Positions 1 to 8,534 are shown, counted from the first letter of the stretch. The stretch is DNA of 37,570 nt from Desulfobacterales bacterium (GCA_025453995.1 JALOPH010000008.1:1-37570), one strand, 5' to 3'. Numbers and translations are program-made. Notes: generated from the letters alone by a model not told the origin.

Positions 1-1
1 T

Positions 2-64
2 TGCCAGAAGGATGGAATTGAAGAGGATTTTATTCATTATAGAAAAATAGGGGAGTGCTTTTGA
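2..64 (+). other. possible 3' end of an upstream gene
   Basis: An open frame runs in from the window edge and stops at a TGA at 62-64, giving 20 residues that end in RKIGECF. It could be the C-terminus of a gene lying mostly outside the window. The stretch is too short to recognise, and the other two forward frames are not open for longer, so this is only a possibility. Confidence 0.2.
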
Positions 65-140
65 TAGAAACCAGCATTTTTATGTGATAACAATCATCAA
101 TATTGATGGACTCGTAGTAAAACACCGGAGGTTATAGAGG

Positions 141-204
141 AGTGCAGCGACGAAGCAATCCCTCTGAAACTCGATTGGTTATGAGATTGCTTCGCTTCAC
201 TCGC
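141..204. repeat. dispersed inverted repeat (GCGACGAAGCAATC type)
   Basis: The arms CGAAGCAATC (151-160) and GATTGCTTCG (185-194) are perfect 10-bp inverted copies, with GC-rich flanks (AGTGCAGCGA on the left, CTTCACTCGC on the right). Sequences of this kind are scattered through intergenic regions of many environmental bacterial genomes as REP- or MITE-like elements. Here it fills the spacer upstream of the UDG-like gene. No transposase lies beside it. The identification as a dispersed element rests on memory of the motif; the inverted arms are visible directly. Confidence 0.5.
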
Positions 205-276
205 AATGACAAACCCAGACTTTTCAGACTTTTTTTAGATTGCCAAGTTTAAAGATCAGTCAAGGCGCCCAGAATA

Positions 277-996
277 ATGGAACCCATCCCGCAAGAAAGA
301 GAAATTAAGTCTCAACCCAATAACTCCTTTGGCGACCTGACCAAAGAGATCACATCCTACCTGAAGTATTTATCCCAATTCGGCCTCAGGGGTGTCGAAT
401 GTTCGGATAAAACGCTTAAAATCATCCGTTCCTGGGAATTGTCAGCGATTTTTCTGGATATGGTTTCTTGCAAAAACTGCAATCTGTCAGAGCATCGCAA
501 AAGAACTGTCTGCGGCAGGGGCGATGCCGGGGCTGATTTGATGATTATCGGCGGGATGCCGGAGCCTGAAGACGCCCGGACAGGAGAGCCTTACAGCGGC
601 AGGGAGGGAGAGCTTTTAAGCAAAATTTTAGCGGCAATGAATTTAAACCGGGAATCGGTTTACATCACCCCTGCCGTCAAATGCTGCGCGCCTGAAGCGC
701 CGGAGAGTGTTACGGCAAACATCAAAGCCTGCAAAGCCCATCTCCTCAAAGAGGTTGAGTTTGTAAAGCCGAAAATCATCTGCGCGTTTGGCGAGCGCGC
801 GTCAAGGGCGCTGCTGGGCGTTCCTTTGCCCATTCAGCGGTTAAGGGGGCGTTTCCATTCTTTCCAGGGCATCCAGGTCATGCCCACTTATTCCCTGGGC
901 CATTTGCTTGCGCATGCTGAAGATAAGCGGGCGACCTGGGAGGATATCAAGCTGGTGATGCGCAGCATGGGGCCGGCTGAGCAAACTGAATTGTGA
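277..996 (+). CDS. uracil-DNA glycosylase superfamily protein with altered catalytic motifs
   Basis: 239 residues related to family 4/5 Fe-S uracil-DNA glycosylases, which excise uracil from deaminated DNA. Cys65 and Cys68 (CKNC), Cys136/137 and Cys152 match the family's 4Fe-4S ligand pattern, and the body has the expected order: GRGD, motif 1, VKCC, LLGVPLPIQRLRG, motif 2. Both active-site motifs depart from the family. Motif 1 reads GGMPEPEDARTGEPYSG (92-108) where GEAPG...G.PFVG is usual, so the catalytic acidic position is Gly. Motif 2 reads MPTYSLGHLLAH (202-213) where a His-Pro pair (YHPS.LLR) is usual. About 60 extra residues precede the domain. The weak ribosome site (CAAGG, 261-265) leaves the start uncertain. 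It may be an inactive or retargeted paralog; the fold assignment is firmer than the activity. Confidence 0.8.
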   Translation: MEPIPQEREIKSQPNNSFGDLTKEITSYLKYLSQFGLRGVECSDKTLKIIRSWELSAIFLDMVSCKNCNLSEHRKRTVCGRGDAGADLMIIGGMPEPEDARTGEPYSGREGELLSKILAAMNLNRESVYITPAVKCCAPEAPESVTANIKACKAHLLKEVEFVKPKIICAFGERASRALLGVPLPIQRLRGRFHSFQGIQVMPTYSLGHLLAHAEDKRATWEDIKLVMRSMGPAEQTEL

Positions 997-1058
997 AGAA
1001 TCCAGTCATGCGGGATGAAAAAAGCTTTTTAAAGTCGCATGAAATTTGATTGACAATA

Positions 1059-1087
1059 TTCAAAAAAATTGATTAAAAATCTATAAC
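1059..1087 (+). promoter_or_regulatory. candidate sigma-70-type promoter for the Rho_N gene
   Basis: TTCAAA (1059-1064) and TATAAC (1082-1087) are separated by 17 bases, in an A/T-rich spacer about 85 bases before the start of the Rho_N-domain gene. A perfect TTGACA also occurs at 1050-1055 but has no -10 box at the right distance. Match quality is moderate. Confidence 0.35.
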
Positions 1088-1172
1088 ATACCTGAAAATT
1101 GGCGGGGGCATTTAACCTCCGCTTTATATTTTTTAAAGAAGACAAATCAATTAAAAGGAGCAGGGCAGGGAT

Positions 1173-1505
1173 ATGGGAAAAAAAGAAAAAGCAGCCAAGG
1201 AAAAACCCCTTGAGAAAATGACCGCTACGGAGCTTCGCGCCGTGGCAATGGAAATCCAGGGCATCACGGGCGCCCACGGCATGAACAAAGCCGAACTTTT
1301 GACAGCCATAAAAAAGGCAAAAGGGATTGAAGAGACGCCGAATAAAAACAATCGCGCGGATGTATCGATCCGGGTTGTGAAAGCCAAAATCAAGGAATTA
1401 AAAGAAAAGAAAGCCGCTTTTGCCGCTGAAAACAATAAGAAAAAGATCGATATTTTCAGGAGAAAGATCAGCCGGTTGAAGAAAAAAACAAGAAAGGCGG
1501 CATAA
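1173..1505 (+). CDS. small Rho_N-domain basic protein
   Basis: 110 residues, very rich in Lys/Arg. Residues about 12-52 (PLEKMTATELRAVAMEI...MNKAELLTAI) have the helix-extended loop-helix pattern of the Rho termination factor N-terminal domain, a small nucleic-acid-binding fold. The C-terminal half is a highly charged, probably helical coiled region. The start is supported by AAAGGAG at 1154-1160. It lacks the Rho ATPase, so it is not Rho itself; stand-alone Rho_N proteins of this size are common in Desulfobacterota and their role is unknown. A long antisense frame over the same bases is an artefact of the Lys-rich codons. Confidence 0.8.
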   Translation: MGKKEKAAKEKPLEKMTATELRAVAMEIQGITGAHGMNKAELLTAIKKAKGIEETPNKNNRADVSIRVVKAKIKELKEKKAAFAAENNKKKIDIFRRKISRLKKKTRKAA

Positions 1506-1516
1506 TCAGCTGCCGG

Positions 1517-2107
1517 ATGATGATGAAACGAGTCAAGATCCGTCCATCTGAGGTTGCCTTTGACATTGACGGCGTGCTGGCAGATACCATGTCCTTGTTT
1601 ATCGACATTGCTGAACGGGATTTCGGGGTCAGTGATCTGCGTTATGAAGATATCACCGAGTATGATATCGGCCAACTTGGGAGACTTGACAGGACCCTCT
1701 CCATCGAGATTCTGTGCCGTATTTTAGACGGTTCCCATGCATTGCCATTGGAACCTTTAACGGGCGCGCCGGATGTGTTGCGGCGCTTAAACCAGTATCA
1801 CCGGCCGACACTGTTTGTAACGGCCCGGCCCAATGGGGATCAGATTTTTGGCTGGATACGGGATGTGCTCGGTCTGGATGCCGATAATATCGAGGTGGTC
1901 GCCACCGGATCATTTGAAGACAAGAAGGACGTGCTGCTGGACCGGAAAGTCGTTTATTTTGTAGAAGACAGGCTTGAAACCTGTTTTCTGCTCAGCGATG
2001 CCGGCATTAAGCCGATCGTTTTCATACAACCGTGGAACCGCAAGCCGCATCCGTTTCCCGAAGTCGGGAACTGGCAAGAACTGGAGTCAATGATCGCGTT
2101 TGAATAA
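1517..2107 (+). CDS. HAD-superfamily phosphatase, 5'-nucleotidase (NT5C)-like
   Basis: 196 residues with the haloacid dehalogenase core. The nucleophile motif is FDIDGVLADT (Asp16, Asp18), motif II is FVTARP (Thr102), a Lys lies at 136/137, and the metal-binding acidic pair is VEDR (Glu150-Asp151). The long insertion after motif I and the overall size resemble 5'(3')-deoxyribonucleotidase-type HAD proteins, but the substrate cannot be read from sequence. Three ATGs in a row (1517, 1520, 1523) leave the exact start open. Its end overlaps the TTG start of the recombinase gene by 8 bases, suggesting cotranscription with xerC-hslVU. The TAA stop is at 2105-2107. Confidence 0.8.
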   Translation: MMMKRVKIRPSEVAFDIDGVLADTMSLFIDIAERDFGVSDLRYEDITEYDIGQLGRLDRTLSIEILCRILDGSHALPLEPLTGAPDVLRRLNQYHRPTLFVTARPNGDQIFGWIRDVLGLDADNIEVVATGSFEDKKDVLLDRKVVYFVEDRLETCFLLSDAGIKPIVFIQPWNRKPHPFPEVGNWQELESMIAFE

Positions 2108-3053
2108 GAATCCTTCATCCTTGAATCATTTGCTGGAATCTTTCATGGATTTCCTTTCAACTGAGAAAGGATATTCGGAGCATACCTGCCGCGCTTATGC
2201 CCATGATCTTGAGGATTTTATCTCATATTTTATGAATAATCGCGCGTTGTCCATCACATACGAGGAAGACGATAAAGAAACGGATCATGAGATTAATGTG
2301 GAAAACATCGGCAATTTGATCATCCGCGGATATCTGGGCCAGCTTCATAAACAGGAGATGAAAAAAACTTCCATTGCCCGGAAACTCTCCGCCATCCGTT
2401 CCTTTTTCAAGTTTCTTGAAAAATATGGCGTAATTTCAGACAATCCGACGGAATCGGTGCTGACGCCCAAGCAGGAAAAACCGATCCCGAAATATTTAAG
2501 CGTGGACGACATGTTCCGTTTGCTTGATTCCATTAAGCCCGCGGATATGACGGGCAAAAGAAACCGGGCGATTCTGGAAACGCTTTATTCCACGGGGATT
2601 CGCGTGTCGGAGCTGGTGGGCCTTAATCTGTCGGACGTCCATTTTTCCGGCAAAACAATTCGTGTGATTGGAAAAGGGAACAAGGAGCGGATCGTTCCCA
2701 TCGGCGCCACCGCGCTGGCGGCGATTCAGGACTACCGGGAGGGGCTTCATCAGGCCAGGATTGCCGCAAACCAACGCAGCCCTTTATTTTTGAATAAAAA
2801 CAAAGGAAGGCTGACTGCCCGGTCGGTGGCCCGGATATTAGATACCGCCGCCAGGGTGGCGGGGCTGACGGTTCCGGTGGCGCCCCATGATTTGCGACAT
2901 TCTTTTGCGACCCATATGCTCGACGCCGGACTGGATTTGAGAATGGTTCAGGAGCTTCTCGGTCATAAGCAGCTCTCCACGACCCAGCGGTATACGCACG
3001 TCAGCATTGATAAATTAATGGCCGCCTATGACCAGGCGCATCCAAGAAGGTAA
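2100..3053 (+). CDS. xerC: tyrosine recombinase XerC
   Basis: 317 residues. The N-terminal SAM-like core-binding domain (about 8-115) is followed by the catalytic domain with the complete tyrosine-recombinase set: Arg168 (STGIRVSEL), Lys192 (GKGNKER), His263-Arg266 (PHDLRH), His289 (GHKQLS) and nucleophile Tyr298 (TQRYTHV). XerC with XerD resolves chromosome dimers at dif. The start is a TTG inside the end of the HAD gene; no later Met preserves the whole core-binding domain. The xerC-hslV-hslU order parallels the codV-clpQ-clpY order of Bacillus, so this is the housekeeping enzyme and not an integrase. It carries a short acidic insertion at about 55-66 (EEDDKETDHE). Confidence 0.93.
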   Translation: MNKNPSSLNHLLESFMDFLSTEKGYSEHTCRAYAHDLEDFISYFMNNRALSITYEEDDKETDHEINVENIGNLIIRGYLGQLHKQEMKKTSIARKLSAIRSFFKFLEKYGVISDNPTESVLTPKQEKPIPKYLSVDDMFRLLDSIKPADMTGKRNRAILETLYSTGIRVSELVGLNLSDVHFSGKTIRVIGKGNKERIVPIGATALAAIQDYREGLHQARIAANQRSPLFLNKNKGRLTARSVARILDTAARVAGLTVPVAPHDLRHSFATHMLDAGLDLRMVQELLGHKQLSTTQRYTHVSIDKLMAAYDQAHPRR

Positions 3054-3601
3054 TGCAGTTCATGCAAATCAGAGGAACCACCATACTCGCGGTCAGTCAT
3101 AACGGGAAAGTCGCAGTTGCCGGAGACGGCCAGGTGACCAACAATGCATCGGTCATCAAGCACCGGGCGAAAAAGGTAAGGCGGATCTACAACGACCGGA
3201 TCATTGTCGGCTTTGCCGGGGCCACAGCCGATGCTTTAAACCTTTCCGAAAAGCTTGAAGAAAAGCTGGAGCGGTATAATGGAAATTTGGTCCGCGCCGC
3301 CGTGGAACTGGCCAGGGACTGGCGAACGGATAAATACCTGCGCAGGCTGGAAGCCATGATGATCGCCGTGGACGATTCCAAAATGCTGCTGATATCCGGA
3401 AGCGGCGATGTCATTGAGCCGGATGAGGGCGTCATTGCCATCGGCTCGGGGGGAGTCGCGGCCCAGGCCGCGGCCCAGGCCTTGCTGGGGCACGCGGACG
3501 CCATCGGATATGACGCCCGGAAAATCGTGGAACACGCCATGAAAATCGCCGCCCATATCTGCGTCTATACCAACGATTCAATCACCATTGAGGAAGTTTG
3601 A
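3053..3601 (+). CDS. hslV: ATP-dependent protease peptidase subunit HslV
   Basis: 182 residues. HslV is the N-terminal-Thr peptidase that forms the double-ring core of the HslVU (ClpQY) protease in the cytoplasm. The conserved beginning GTTILAV follows an eight-residue propeptide from the first ATG; Thr9 would be the nucleophile after processing. AGDGQVT, the GFAGATADA segment and the C-terminal TNDSITIEE are family hallmarks. The ATG shares one base with the xerC stop (TAATG), implying translational coupling. A second in-frame ATG at 3062 would shorten the propeptide and cannot be excluded. Confidence 0.96.
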   Translation: MQFMQIRGTTILAVSHNGKVAVAGDGQVTNNASVIKHRAKKVRRIYNDRIIVGFAGATADALNLSEKLEEKLERYNGNLVRAAVELARDWRTDKYLRRLEAMMIAVDDSKMLLISGSGDVIEPDEGVIAIGSGGVAAQAAAQALLGHADAIGYDARKIVEHAMKIAAHICVYTNDSITIEEV

Positions 3602-3614
3602 AATAGCAAAAATT

Positions 3615-4994
3615 ATGAGCGACCTGAAACCATCTGAAATCGTCAAAGAACTGGATAAATACATTATCGGCCAGGCAAAAGCCAAACGGTCGGTGGCGAT
3701 TGCCCTTCGAAACCGCTGGCGCCGGCGTCATGTGGGAGAAGAACTGCGGGATGAAATCGCGCCCAAAAACATCATTCTCATCGGCCCCACGGGTGTCGGC
3801 AAGACCGAGATCGCCCGGCGACTGGCGAAAATGACGGATTCGCCCTTTATCAAAGTCGAAGCGTCGAAATTCACCGAAGTGGGGTATGTGGGCAGAGATG
3901 TTGAATCCATGGTCAGGGACCTGTTGGAGCTGGCCATCAATATGATTAAAACCAAGGAACGGGAAATCGTGCGGGAAAAGGCGAGGGAGAACGCCGAAGA
4001 GAGAATGCTCGATATTCTGCTGCCCGAATCCAAGGAGCGCCTCAACCGGGGCATTGAAGACGTCAGCGAACCCCAGGAAGTTGTTTTGCCGGCTTCAAAT
4101 GAAGCGAGTCCCTCCACGACACGGGAAAAACTTCGCACCATGCTCCGGGCCGGACGTCTGGACAGCCGGTTTGTGGATCTGGAAATGCCGGATCGCTCGG
4201 TGCCGGTGGTGGAGATATTCACCGGGGCCGGCATGGAGGAAATGGGGATCAACTTCAAGGACATGCTGGGCAGCATCATGCCCAAGGGGTCTTCTAAAAA
4301 ACGTAAAGTGAAAGTGGCCGAAGCATTGGATATTCTGGCCCAGGAAGAGGCCCAGCGCCTGGTGGATATGGATAAGGTCGTTAAGGAAGCCATTGAAAAA
4401 GTGGAGCAGTCCGGAATTATTTTTTTGGATGAAATCGATAAGATCATCAGCAGGGACAGCGGCCGGGGGCCGGATGTATCCAGGGAGGGGGTTCAGAGGG
4501 ATTTGCTGCCGGTGGTAGAGGGAAGCACGGTGAATACCAAGCACGGCCCTGTAAAAACAGATCACATTTTATTTATAGCATCCGGCGCGTTTCATTTAAG
4601 CAAGCCTTCGGATCTGATCCCGGAACTGCAAGGCAGGTTCCCCATCCGCGTGGAACTGGATTCCCTTGGGAAAAATGAGTTTGCCAGAATCCTTAAGGAA
4701 CCCCAGAATGCATTGATCCTTCAATATATCGGATTATTGAAAGTTGACGGCGTGAATATCGTCTTTGATGATGCGGCCATTGATGAAATCGCGGCCATGG
4801 CAGAACTGGTCAATACCCGGACGGAGAACATCGGCGCAAGAAGGCTTCATACCATGATGGAACATCTCCTGGAGGATTTTTTGTTTGAAGCGCCGGATAC
4901 CAAAGAAAAAAATATCCGCATTGACAAGCGTTTTGTAGAGAAAAAATTTAAAGATATAATAGAGGATCAGGATCTAAGCAGATACATTCTGTAA
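3615..4994 (+). CDS. hslU: ATP-dependent protease ATPase subunit HslU
   Basis: AAA+ unfoldase that feeds substrates to HslV. From ATG 3615 the protein is 459 residues and begins [20 protein letters not shown], the normal HslU N-terminus; an in-frame ATG at 3588 would add nine residues overlapping the end of hslV and is less likely. Walker A is GPTGVGKTE, Walker [10 protein letters not shown], and sensor II lies in the [10 protein letters not shown] region. The substrate-binding I domain sits between the Walker motifs, and the C-terminal tail [10 protein letters not shown] inserts into HslV. It closes the xerC-hslV-hslU operon; the gene after it is separated by a repeat tract. Confidence 0.96.
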   Translation: MSDLKPSEIVKELDKYIIGQAKAKRSVAIALRNRWRRRHVGEELRDEIAPKNIILIGPTGVGKTEIARRLAKMTDSPFIKVEASKFTEVGYVGRDVESMVRDLLELAINMIKTKEREIVREKARENAEERMLDILLPESKERLNRGIEDVSEPQEVVLPASNEASPSTTREKLRTMLRAGRLDSRFVDLEMPDRSVPVVEIFTGAGMEEMGINFKDMLGSIMPKGSSKKRKVKVAEALDILAQEEAQRLVDMDKVVKEAIEKVEQSGIIFLDEIDKIISRDSGRGPDVSREGVQRDLLPVVEGSTVNTKHGPVKTDHILFIASGAFHLSKPSDLIPELQGRFPIRVELDSLGKNEFARILKEPQNALILQYIGLLKVDGVNIVFDDAAIDEIAAMAELVNTRTENIGARRLHTMMEHLLEDFLFEAPDTKEKNIRIDKRFVEKKFKDIIEDQDLSRYIL

Positions 4995-5000
4995 TTTTTT

Positions 5001-5046
5001 ACTTGTACTCGTACTCGTTCTCGTACTCCTACTCGTACTCGAACAA
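5001..5046. repeat. degenerate TACTCG hexamer tract
   Basis: Imperfect tandem copies of TACTCG (variants TTCTCG, TACTCC, TACTTG) run from just after hslU to just before the four-helix-bundle gene. The ends CTTGT and ACAAG form a short inverted pair. A second tract of the same motif, in both orientations, lies before argG at 8418-8488. It is not a CRISPR, because there are no spacers. Such tracts look like a dispersed intergenic simple repeat. Confidence 0.75.
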
Positions 5047-5055
5047 GAATAGAAA

Positions 5056-5466
5056 ATGAAACAGTTTGATCACGAAAAATTAGATGTTTACAAACTGGCG
5101 CTTAAGTTTGCAACCTGGTCATATGAATTGAGCAAAGGGCTTTCGGGTATAGATCGATATGCACGAGATCAACTCTTACGCGCATCACAATCAATCCCAT
5201 TAAATATAGCAGAAGGCAACGGCAAACGACCAGGTCCTGACCGGCGTCGCTTTTTTGAAGTTGCACGTGGTTCTGCTTTGGAGTGCGCTGCTATATTGGA
5301 TATTTTATCATGTTGTGAAGTCATTGATTCCCCAATAAATGAATTTGGGAAAGATTTGTTGATTCGAATCGTTTCGATGCTGACTCGGCTGGCGGATTTG
5401 TTTTCTGAGGTTCACGAGAGTCTTGAACCCTATCAAGCAGTCGTGGTGAAAAAACATGACCCCTAA
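5056..5466 (+). CDS. four-helix-bundle protein (23S rRNA intervening-sequence protein family)
   Basis: 136 residues with the S23/IVS four-helix-bundle pattern: [20 protein letters not shown], then [13 protein letters not shown] (the family signature), then [19 protein letters not shown] and a last helix ending in [13 protein letters not shown]. Members occur within 23S rRNA intervening sequences and, as here, as free-standing genes scattered through genomes; their function is unresolved, and related bundles act as accessory variability proteins in diversity-generating retroelements. It splits hslU from argB, follows the TACTCG tract, and its stop codon overlaps the argB start by 11 bases. No strong ribosome site is visible. 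It is probably a late arrival at this locus. Confidence 0.85.
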   Translation: MKQFDHEKLDVYKLALKFATWSYELSKGLSGIDRYARDQLLRASQSIPLNIAEGNGKRPGPDRRRFFEVARGSALECAAILDILSCCEVIDSPINEFGKDLLIRIVSMLTRLADLFSEVHESLEPYQAVVVKKHDP

Positions 5467-6250
5467 TGTCGCAGACATACTCATTGAAGCCCTGCCGTAT
5501 ATCCGGTTCTTTTCAGGGATGACCATTGTCATCAAATACGGCGGCCATGCCATGGTGGATGAACAGTTGAAAATTGATTTTGCCCGGGATATCACCCTGA
5601 TGAAATATGTGGGCATGAACCCGGTGGTGGTGCACGGCGGCGGGATGGATGTGGTGGAAATGGTGCTGGGCGGCAAGGTGAACAAGGGGATCGTGGCGCA
5701 GATCAACCAGCAGGGCGGGAAATCCGTGGGCCTCTGCGGCAAGGACGGCGGGTTGATCTGCGCGGAAAAGCTCACGATCATGGATCCGGGGGATGAAAAC
5801 CGGCCGCCGGAAATTATTGATCCGGGGCTTGTGGGAAAAGTCACCCAGGTGAATCCCTCCATCATCAACACGCTCACCAACCAGGGCTTTATACCGGTGA
5901 TCGCGCCGGTGGGCGTCGGGGTCAACGGCGAGACATACAATATCAACGCGGATCTGGTGGCCGGGAAAGTGGCCGGCGCGCTGTCTGCAGGGAGGCTGAT
6001 TTATCTCACAGATGTGGACGGCATACTGGATGGATCGGGGAACCTGATTTCTTCCATGAACACGGAAAGCATCCATAAGATGGTGGAGGATCATACGATT
6101 TCCGGCGGCATGATCCCTAAGATTGAGTATGCCATGGACGCGTTGAAAAGCGGCGTCGGCAAGGTTCAGATCATCAACGGCACGCGGCGGCATGCATTGC
6201 TGCTGGAATTGTTTACGGATAAAGGGATTGGAACGGAAGTGGTGGAATGA
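5456..6250 (+). CDS. argB: acetylglutamate kinase ArgB with an internal in-frame gap
   Basis: ArgB phosphorylates N-acetylglutamate in arginine synthesis. The 264-residue product matches the family at [38 protein letters not shown]-like LTDVDGI and GGMIPK. However, Gly63 of VVHGGG is followed directly by MDVVEMVL. In other ArgB proteins about 27 residues lie between these points (GGGPxI...LGIE...GxRVTD..TM), including the Arg that contacts the substrate carboxylate (Arg66 in E. coli numbering). The junction is at bases 5644/5645 and the frame is kept on both sides. The N-terminus is fixed by an in-frame TGA at 5447-5449, and no ribosome site is visible, so translation may depend on the upstream four-helix-bundle gene. 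It could be inactive, rescued by a paralog, or an assembly collapse. Confidence 0.9.
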   Translation: MTPNVADILIEALPYIRFFSGMTIVIKYGGHAMVDEQLKIDFARDITLMKYVGMNPVVVHGGGMDVVEMVLGGKVNKGIVAQINQQGGKSVGLCGKDGGLICAEKLTIMDPGDENRPPEIIDPGLVGKVTQVNPSIINTLTNQGFIPVIAPVGVGVNGETYNINADLVAGKVAGALSAGRLIYLTDVDGILDGSGNLISSMNTESIHKMVEDHTISGGMIPKIEYAMDALKSGVGKVQIINGTRRHALLLELFTDKGIGTEVVE

Positions 6251-7434
6251 GTCAGGATTTTATAACAAAAGCCAACACCGTGTTGGCCGATACGTATAAG
6301 CGGTTTCCCCTGGCGATCGTTAAGGGGAAAGGAACCAAACTTTGGGATACGGATGGAAAAGAGTATACGGATTTTGTGGCCGGCATTGCGGTCTGCAACC
6401 TGGGCCACGCCTGTCCGGAGGTGGCAAAAGCCCTCTGCAATCAGGCAGGGCTGCTGTTTCATGTATCCAATCTGTATTATACGCTTCCCCAGGTGGAGCT
6501 TGCGGAATGGCTGGCCGGCCACAGCTTTGCGGATCGGGTCTTTTTCTGCAACAGCGGCGCCGAGGCCAATGAAGCGGCCCTTAAGCTTGCCAGAAAATAT
6601 TTTCATGTCAAAGGCGAGACGGATCGGTTCAGGGTCATTGCCATGAATCAATCCTTTCACGGCCGGACATTCGGCTCTTTATCGGCCACCGGCCAGCAGA
6701 AAATCCGGGAAGGATATGACCCTGTGCTGGTGGGGTTTGATTTTGTCGAATTTAACGACATTGAGGCTGTCCGGCGGCAGTTGAACTCTTCCGTGTGTGC
6801 GGTGATGCTGGAACCGATCCAGGGGGAAGGCGGAATCCGATGCCCTGAGCCCGGATATTTACCGTCGATTCGGGATCTGTGCGACCGGACCGGCACGCTG
6901 CTGATTTTTGACGAAGTTCAGACAGGGATCGGGCGTACCGGTAAACTCTTCGCCTATGAACATTTCGGCGTCGTGCCCGATATCATGACCCTGGCCAAAG
7001 CCTTGGGCAACGGGCTGCCCATCGGCGCCATGCTGGCCAAGGAAGATGTCATGTCGGCCTTTACGCCCGGATCACACGCATCCACGTTCGGCGGCACGCC
7101 GGTGATCACCGCAGCGGCGCTTGAAGTCATGCAGTATATGGAAAGAGAAAAAATTGTTGAGCATGGCCGGGCCATGGGCGAATATTTCAAGGAAAAGCTG
7201 CTGGGGTTAAAGGATCGGTATGGGATCGTGGAGGATATCCGCGGCATGGGTCTGCTGCTGGGCATGAAACTGAAGATCAGCGGCGCGCCCATTGTCAGCG
7301 CCTGCATGGAAAAGGGGTTTCTGATCAACTGCATCCAGGAAAACATCTTGAGGTTTGTCCCGCCTCTGATTGTTTCAAAAAATGACATTGACGCATTGAT
7401 TGATTGCCTCGATAAAATTTTCAAAGATATGTAG
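6247..7434 (+). CDS. argD: acetylornithine aminotransferase ArgD
   Basis: 395-residue class-III PLP aminotransferase that converts N-acetylglutamate semialdehyde to N-acetylornithine; members also often accept succinyldiaminopimelate in lysine synthesis. Visible features are [15 protein letters not shown] (phosphate-binding region, 102-116), [12 protein letters not shown] (221-232) and the PLP Lys251 in [13 protein letters not shown]. Its ATG overlaps the argB stop (ATGA), so the two are translationally coupled. Length and motifs are normal for the family. Confidence 0.95.
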   Translation: MSQDFITKANTVLADTYKRFPLAIVKGKGTKLWDTDGKEYTDFVAGIAVCNLGHACPEVAKALCNQAGLLFHVSNLYYTLPQVELAEWLAGHSFADRVFFCNSGAEANEAALKLARKYFHVKGETDRFRVIAMNQSFHGRTFGSLSATGQQKIREGYDPVLVGFDFVEFNDIEAVRRQLNSSVCAVMLEPIQGEGGIRCPEPGYLPSIRDLCDRTGTLLIFDEVQTGIGRTGKLFAYEHFGVVPDIMTLAKALGNGLPIGAMLAKEDVMSAFTPGSHASTFGGTPVITAAALEVMQYMEREKIVEHGRAMGEYFKEKLLGLKDRYGIVEDIRGMGLLLGMKLKISGAPIVSACMEKGFLINCIQENILRFVPPLIVSKNDIDALIDCLDKIFKDM

Positions 7435-7442
7435 GAGTTTGC

Positions 7443-8363
7443 TTGAAAAAAGATATTCTGACGCTGATTGAACTGGAACCGTCTGATTTTGATCTGTTGT
7501 TTGCACGCGCGGCGGAACTGAAATCAAGGCACAAGTCCGGAATTATGGATCATTCGCTCATGGGCAAATCCGTTGGGCTGATTTTCAACAAGCCTTCCAC
7601 CCGCACGCGGATTTCATTTGAAGCGGCCGCCATTCAGCTCGGCGGGGTCCCGGTTTTCATGAGCGTCGGCGACACCCAGATGTCCAGGGATGAACCGGTC
7701 GGTGATACGGCCAGGGTTTTGTCCAAATACCTCGACGCCGTGGCCATCCGCACTTTTTCCCAGGATTTTTTGGAAGAGTTTGCGGCGGCCGCTGAAATTC
7801 CCGTCATCAACGCGCTCACGGACACCCATCATCCCTGTCAGGTTTTAAGCGACCTGTTTACCGTGATCGAGAAAAAGGGAAGCTGCGCAGGGGTCAAAAT
7901 CGCGTGGATCGGCGATGGCAACAACATGGCCCATTCATGGATCAATGCCGCGGCGGTATTGGGAATGGATCTGTCGCTGGCCTGCCCCCCCGAATATTCG
8001 CCCGACAGGGACATTTTGGGCCGTGCGGTTGAAAAAAACAGCCGGATTCGCCTTTTCACCGACCCGATGGACGCGGCCAGGGGCGCGGATGTGATCAACA
8101 CGGATGTATGGGCGAGCATGGGCCAGGAAGACGAACAGGCGGCGCGCAAGTCTGTTTTTTCTTCCTATCAGGTTAACGCGGATCTCATGTCTGTCGCGGC
8201 GAATGATGCCATCGTCATGCATTGCCTGCCCGCACACCGGGGCGAGGAAATCACGGCCGATATTCTGGACGGCCCCCGGTCTGTTGTCTGGGATCAGTCA
8301 GAAAACAAGCTCCATATGCACAAGGCGATACTGGATCTTTTGCTGGGCAATTTTAATACTTAA
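7443..8363 (+). CDS. argF: ornithine carbamoyltransferase ArgF
   Basis: 306 residues. It condenses ornithine with carbamoyl phosphate to citrulline. The carbamoyl-phosphate loop KPSTRTRISFE, the HPCQVLSDL motif, the ornithine-binding MGQEDE segment (equivalent of SMGxE) and the Cys-containing HCLPAHRGEEI are all present. The start is TTG at 7443, with GGAG at 7435-7438 immediately before it; it lies eight bases after the argD stop. The length is typical of the anabolic enzyme. Confidence 0.96.
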   Translation: MKKDILTLIELEPSDFDLLFARAAELKSRHKSGIMDHSLMGKSVGLIFNKPSTRTRISFEAAAIQLGGVPVFMSVGDTQMSRDEPVGDTARVLSKYLDAVAIRTFSQDFLEEFAAAAEIPVINALTDTHHPCQVLSDLFTVIEKKGSCAGVKIAWIGDGNNMAHSWINAAAVLGMDLSLACPPEYSPDRDILGRAVEKNSRIRLFTDPMDAARGADVINTDVWASMGQEDEQAARKSVFSSYQVNADLMSVAANDAIVMHCLPAHRGEEITADILDGPRSVVWDQSENKLHMHKAILDLLLGNFNT

Positions 8364-8417
8364 AATTGATGGACTCCAAAGAACTTAATCTTACTCAGTC
8401 CTGTTTTATGGGACGGT

Positions 8418-8488
8418 TCTCGTACTCGTACTCGTAATCGAGATAAAAAAACCGAGTACGCGTACGAGTACGAGCAGGAGTACGAGTA
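8418..8488. repeat. TACTCG/CGAGTA inverted repeat tract
   Basis: Copies of CTCGTACTCGTA (from 8419) are followed, after a short A-rich spacer, by the complementary TACGAGTACGAG (8463-8474) and further CGAGTA units, so the tract can fold into a hairpin with a stem of at least 12 bp. It uses the same hexamer as the tract at 5001-5046. It sits in the argF-argG spacer, about 45 bases before the argG start, so it could affect transcript continuity between the two. Confidence 0.75.
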
Positions 8489-8534
8489 TGAAGTATAACT
8501 TTACATTAGTTTTGACACTATAAGGAGACGTAAA

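Noticed and set aside
2100-3053. Integrase of a prophage or genomic island
   Set aside because: The gene is a normal-length XerC in an operon with hslVU, with no attachment repeats or phage genes around it; the tRNA genes are 12 kb away.
3728-4447. Antisense open frames opposite hslU
   Set aside because: Ser/Ile-rich translation typical of the shadow of a real gene; HslU motifs are unmistakable on the plus strand.
5001-5046. Possible CRISPR array
   Set aside because: The hexamers are adjacent and degenerate, with no spacers and no cas genes nearby.
5456-6250. ArgB gap as a frameshift artefact
   Set aside because: The frame is the same on both sides of the junction, so a simple indel error cannot explain it; only an 81-base loss or collapse can.
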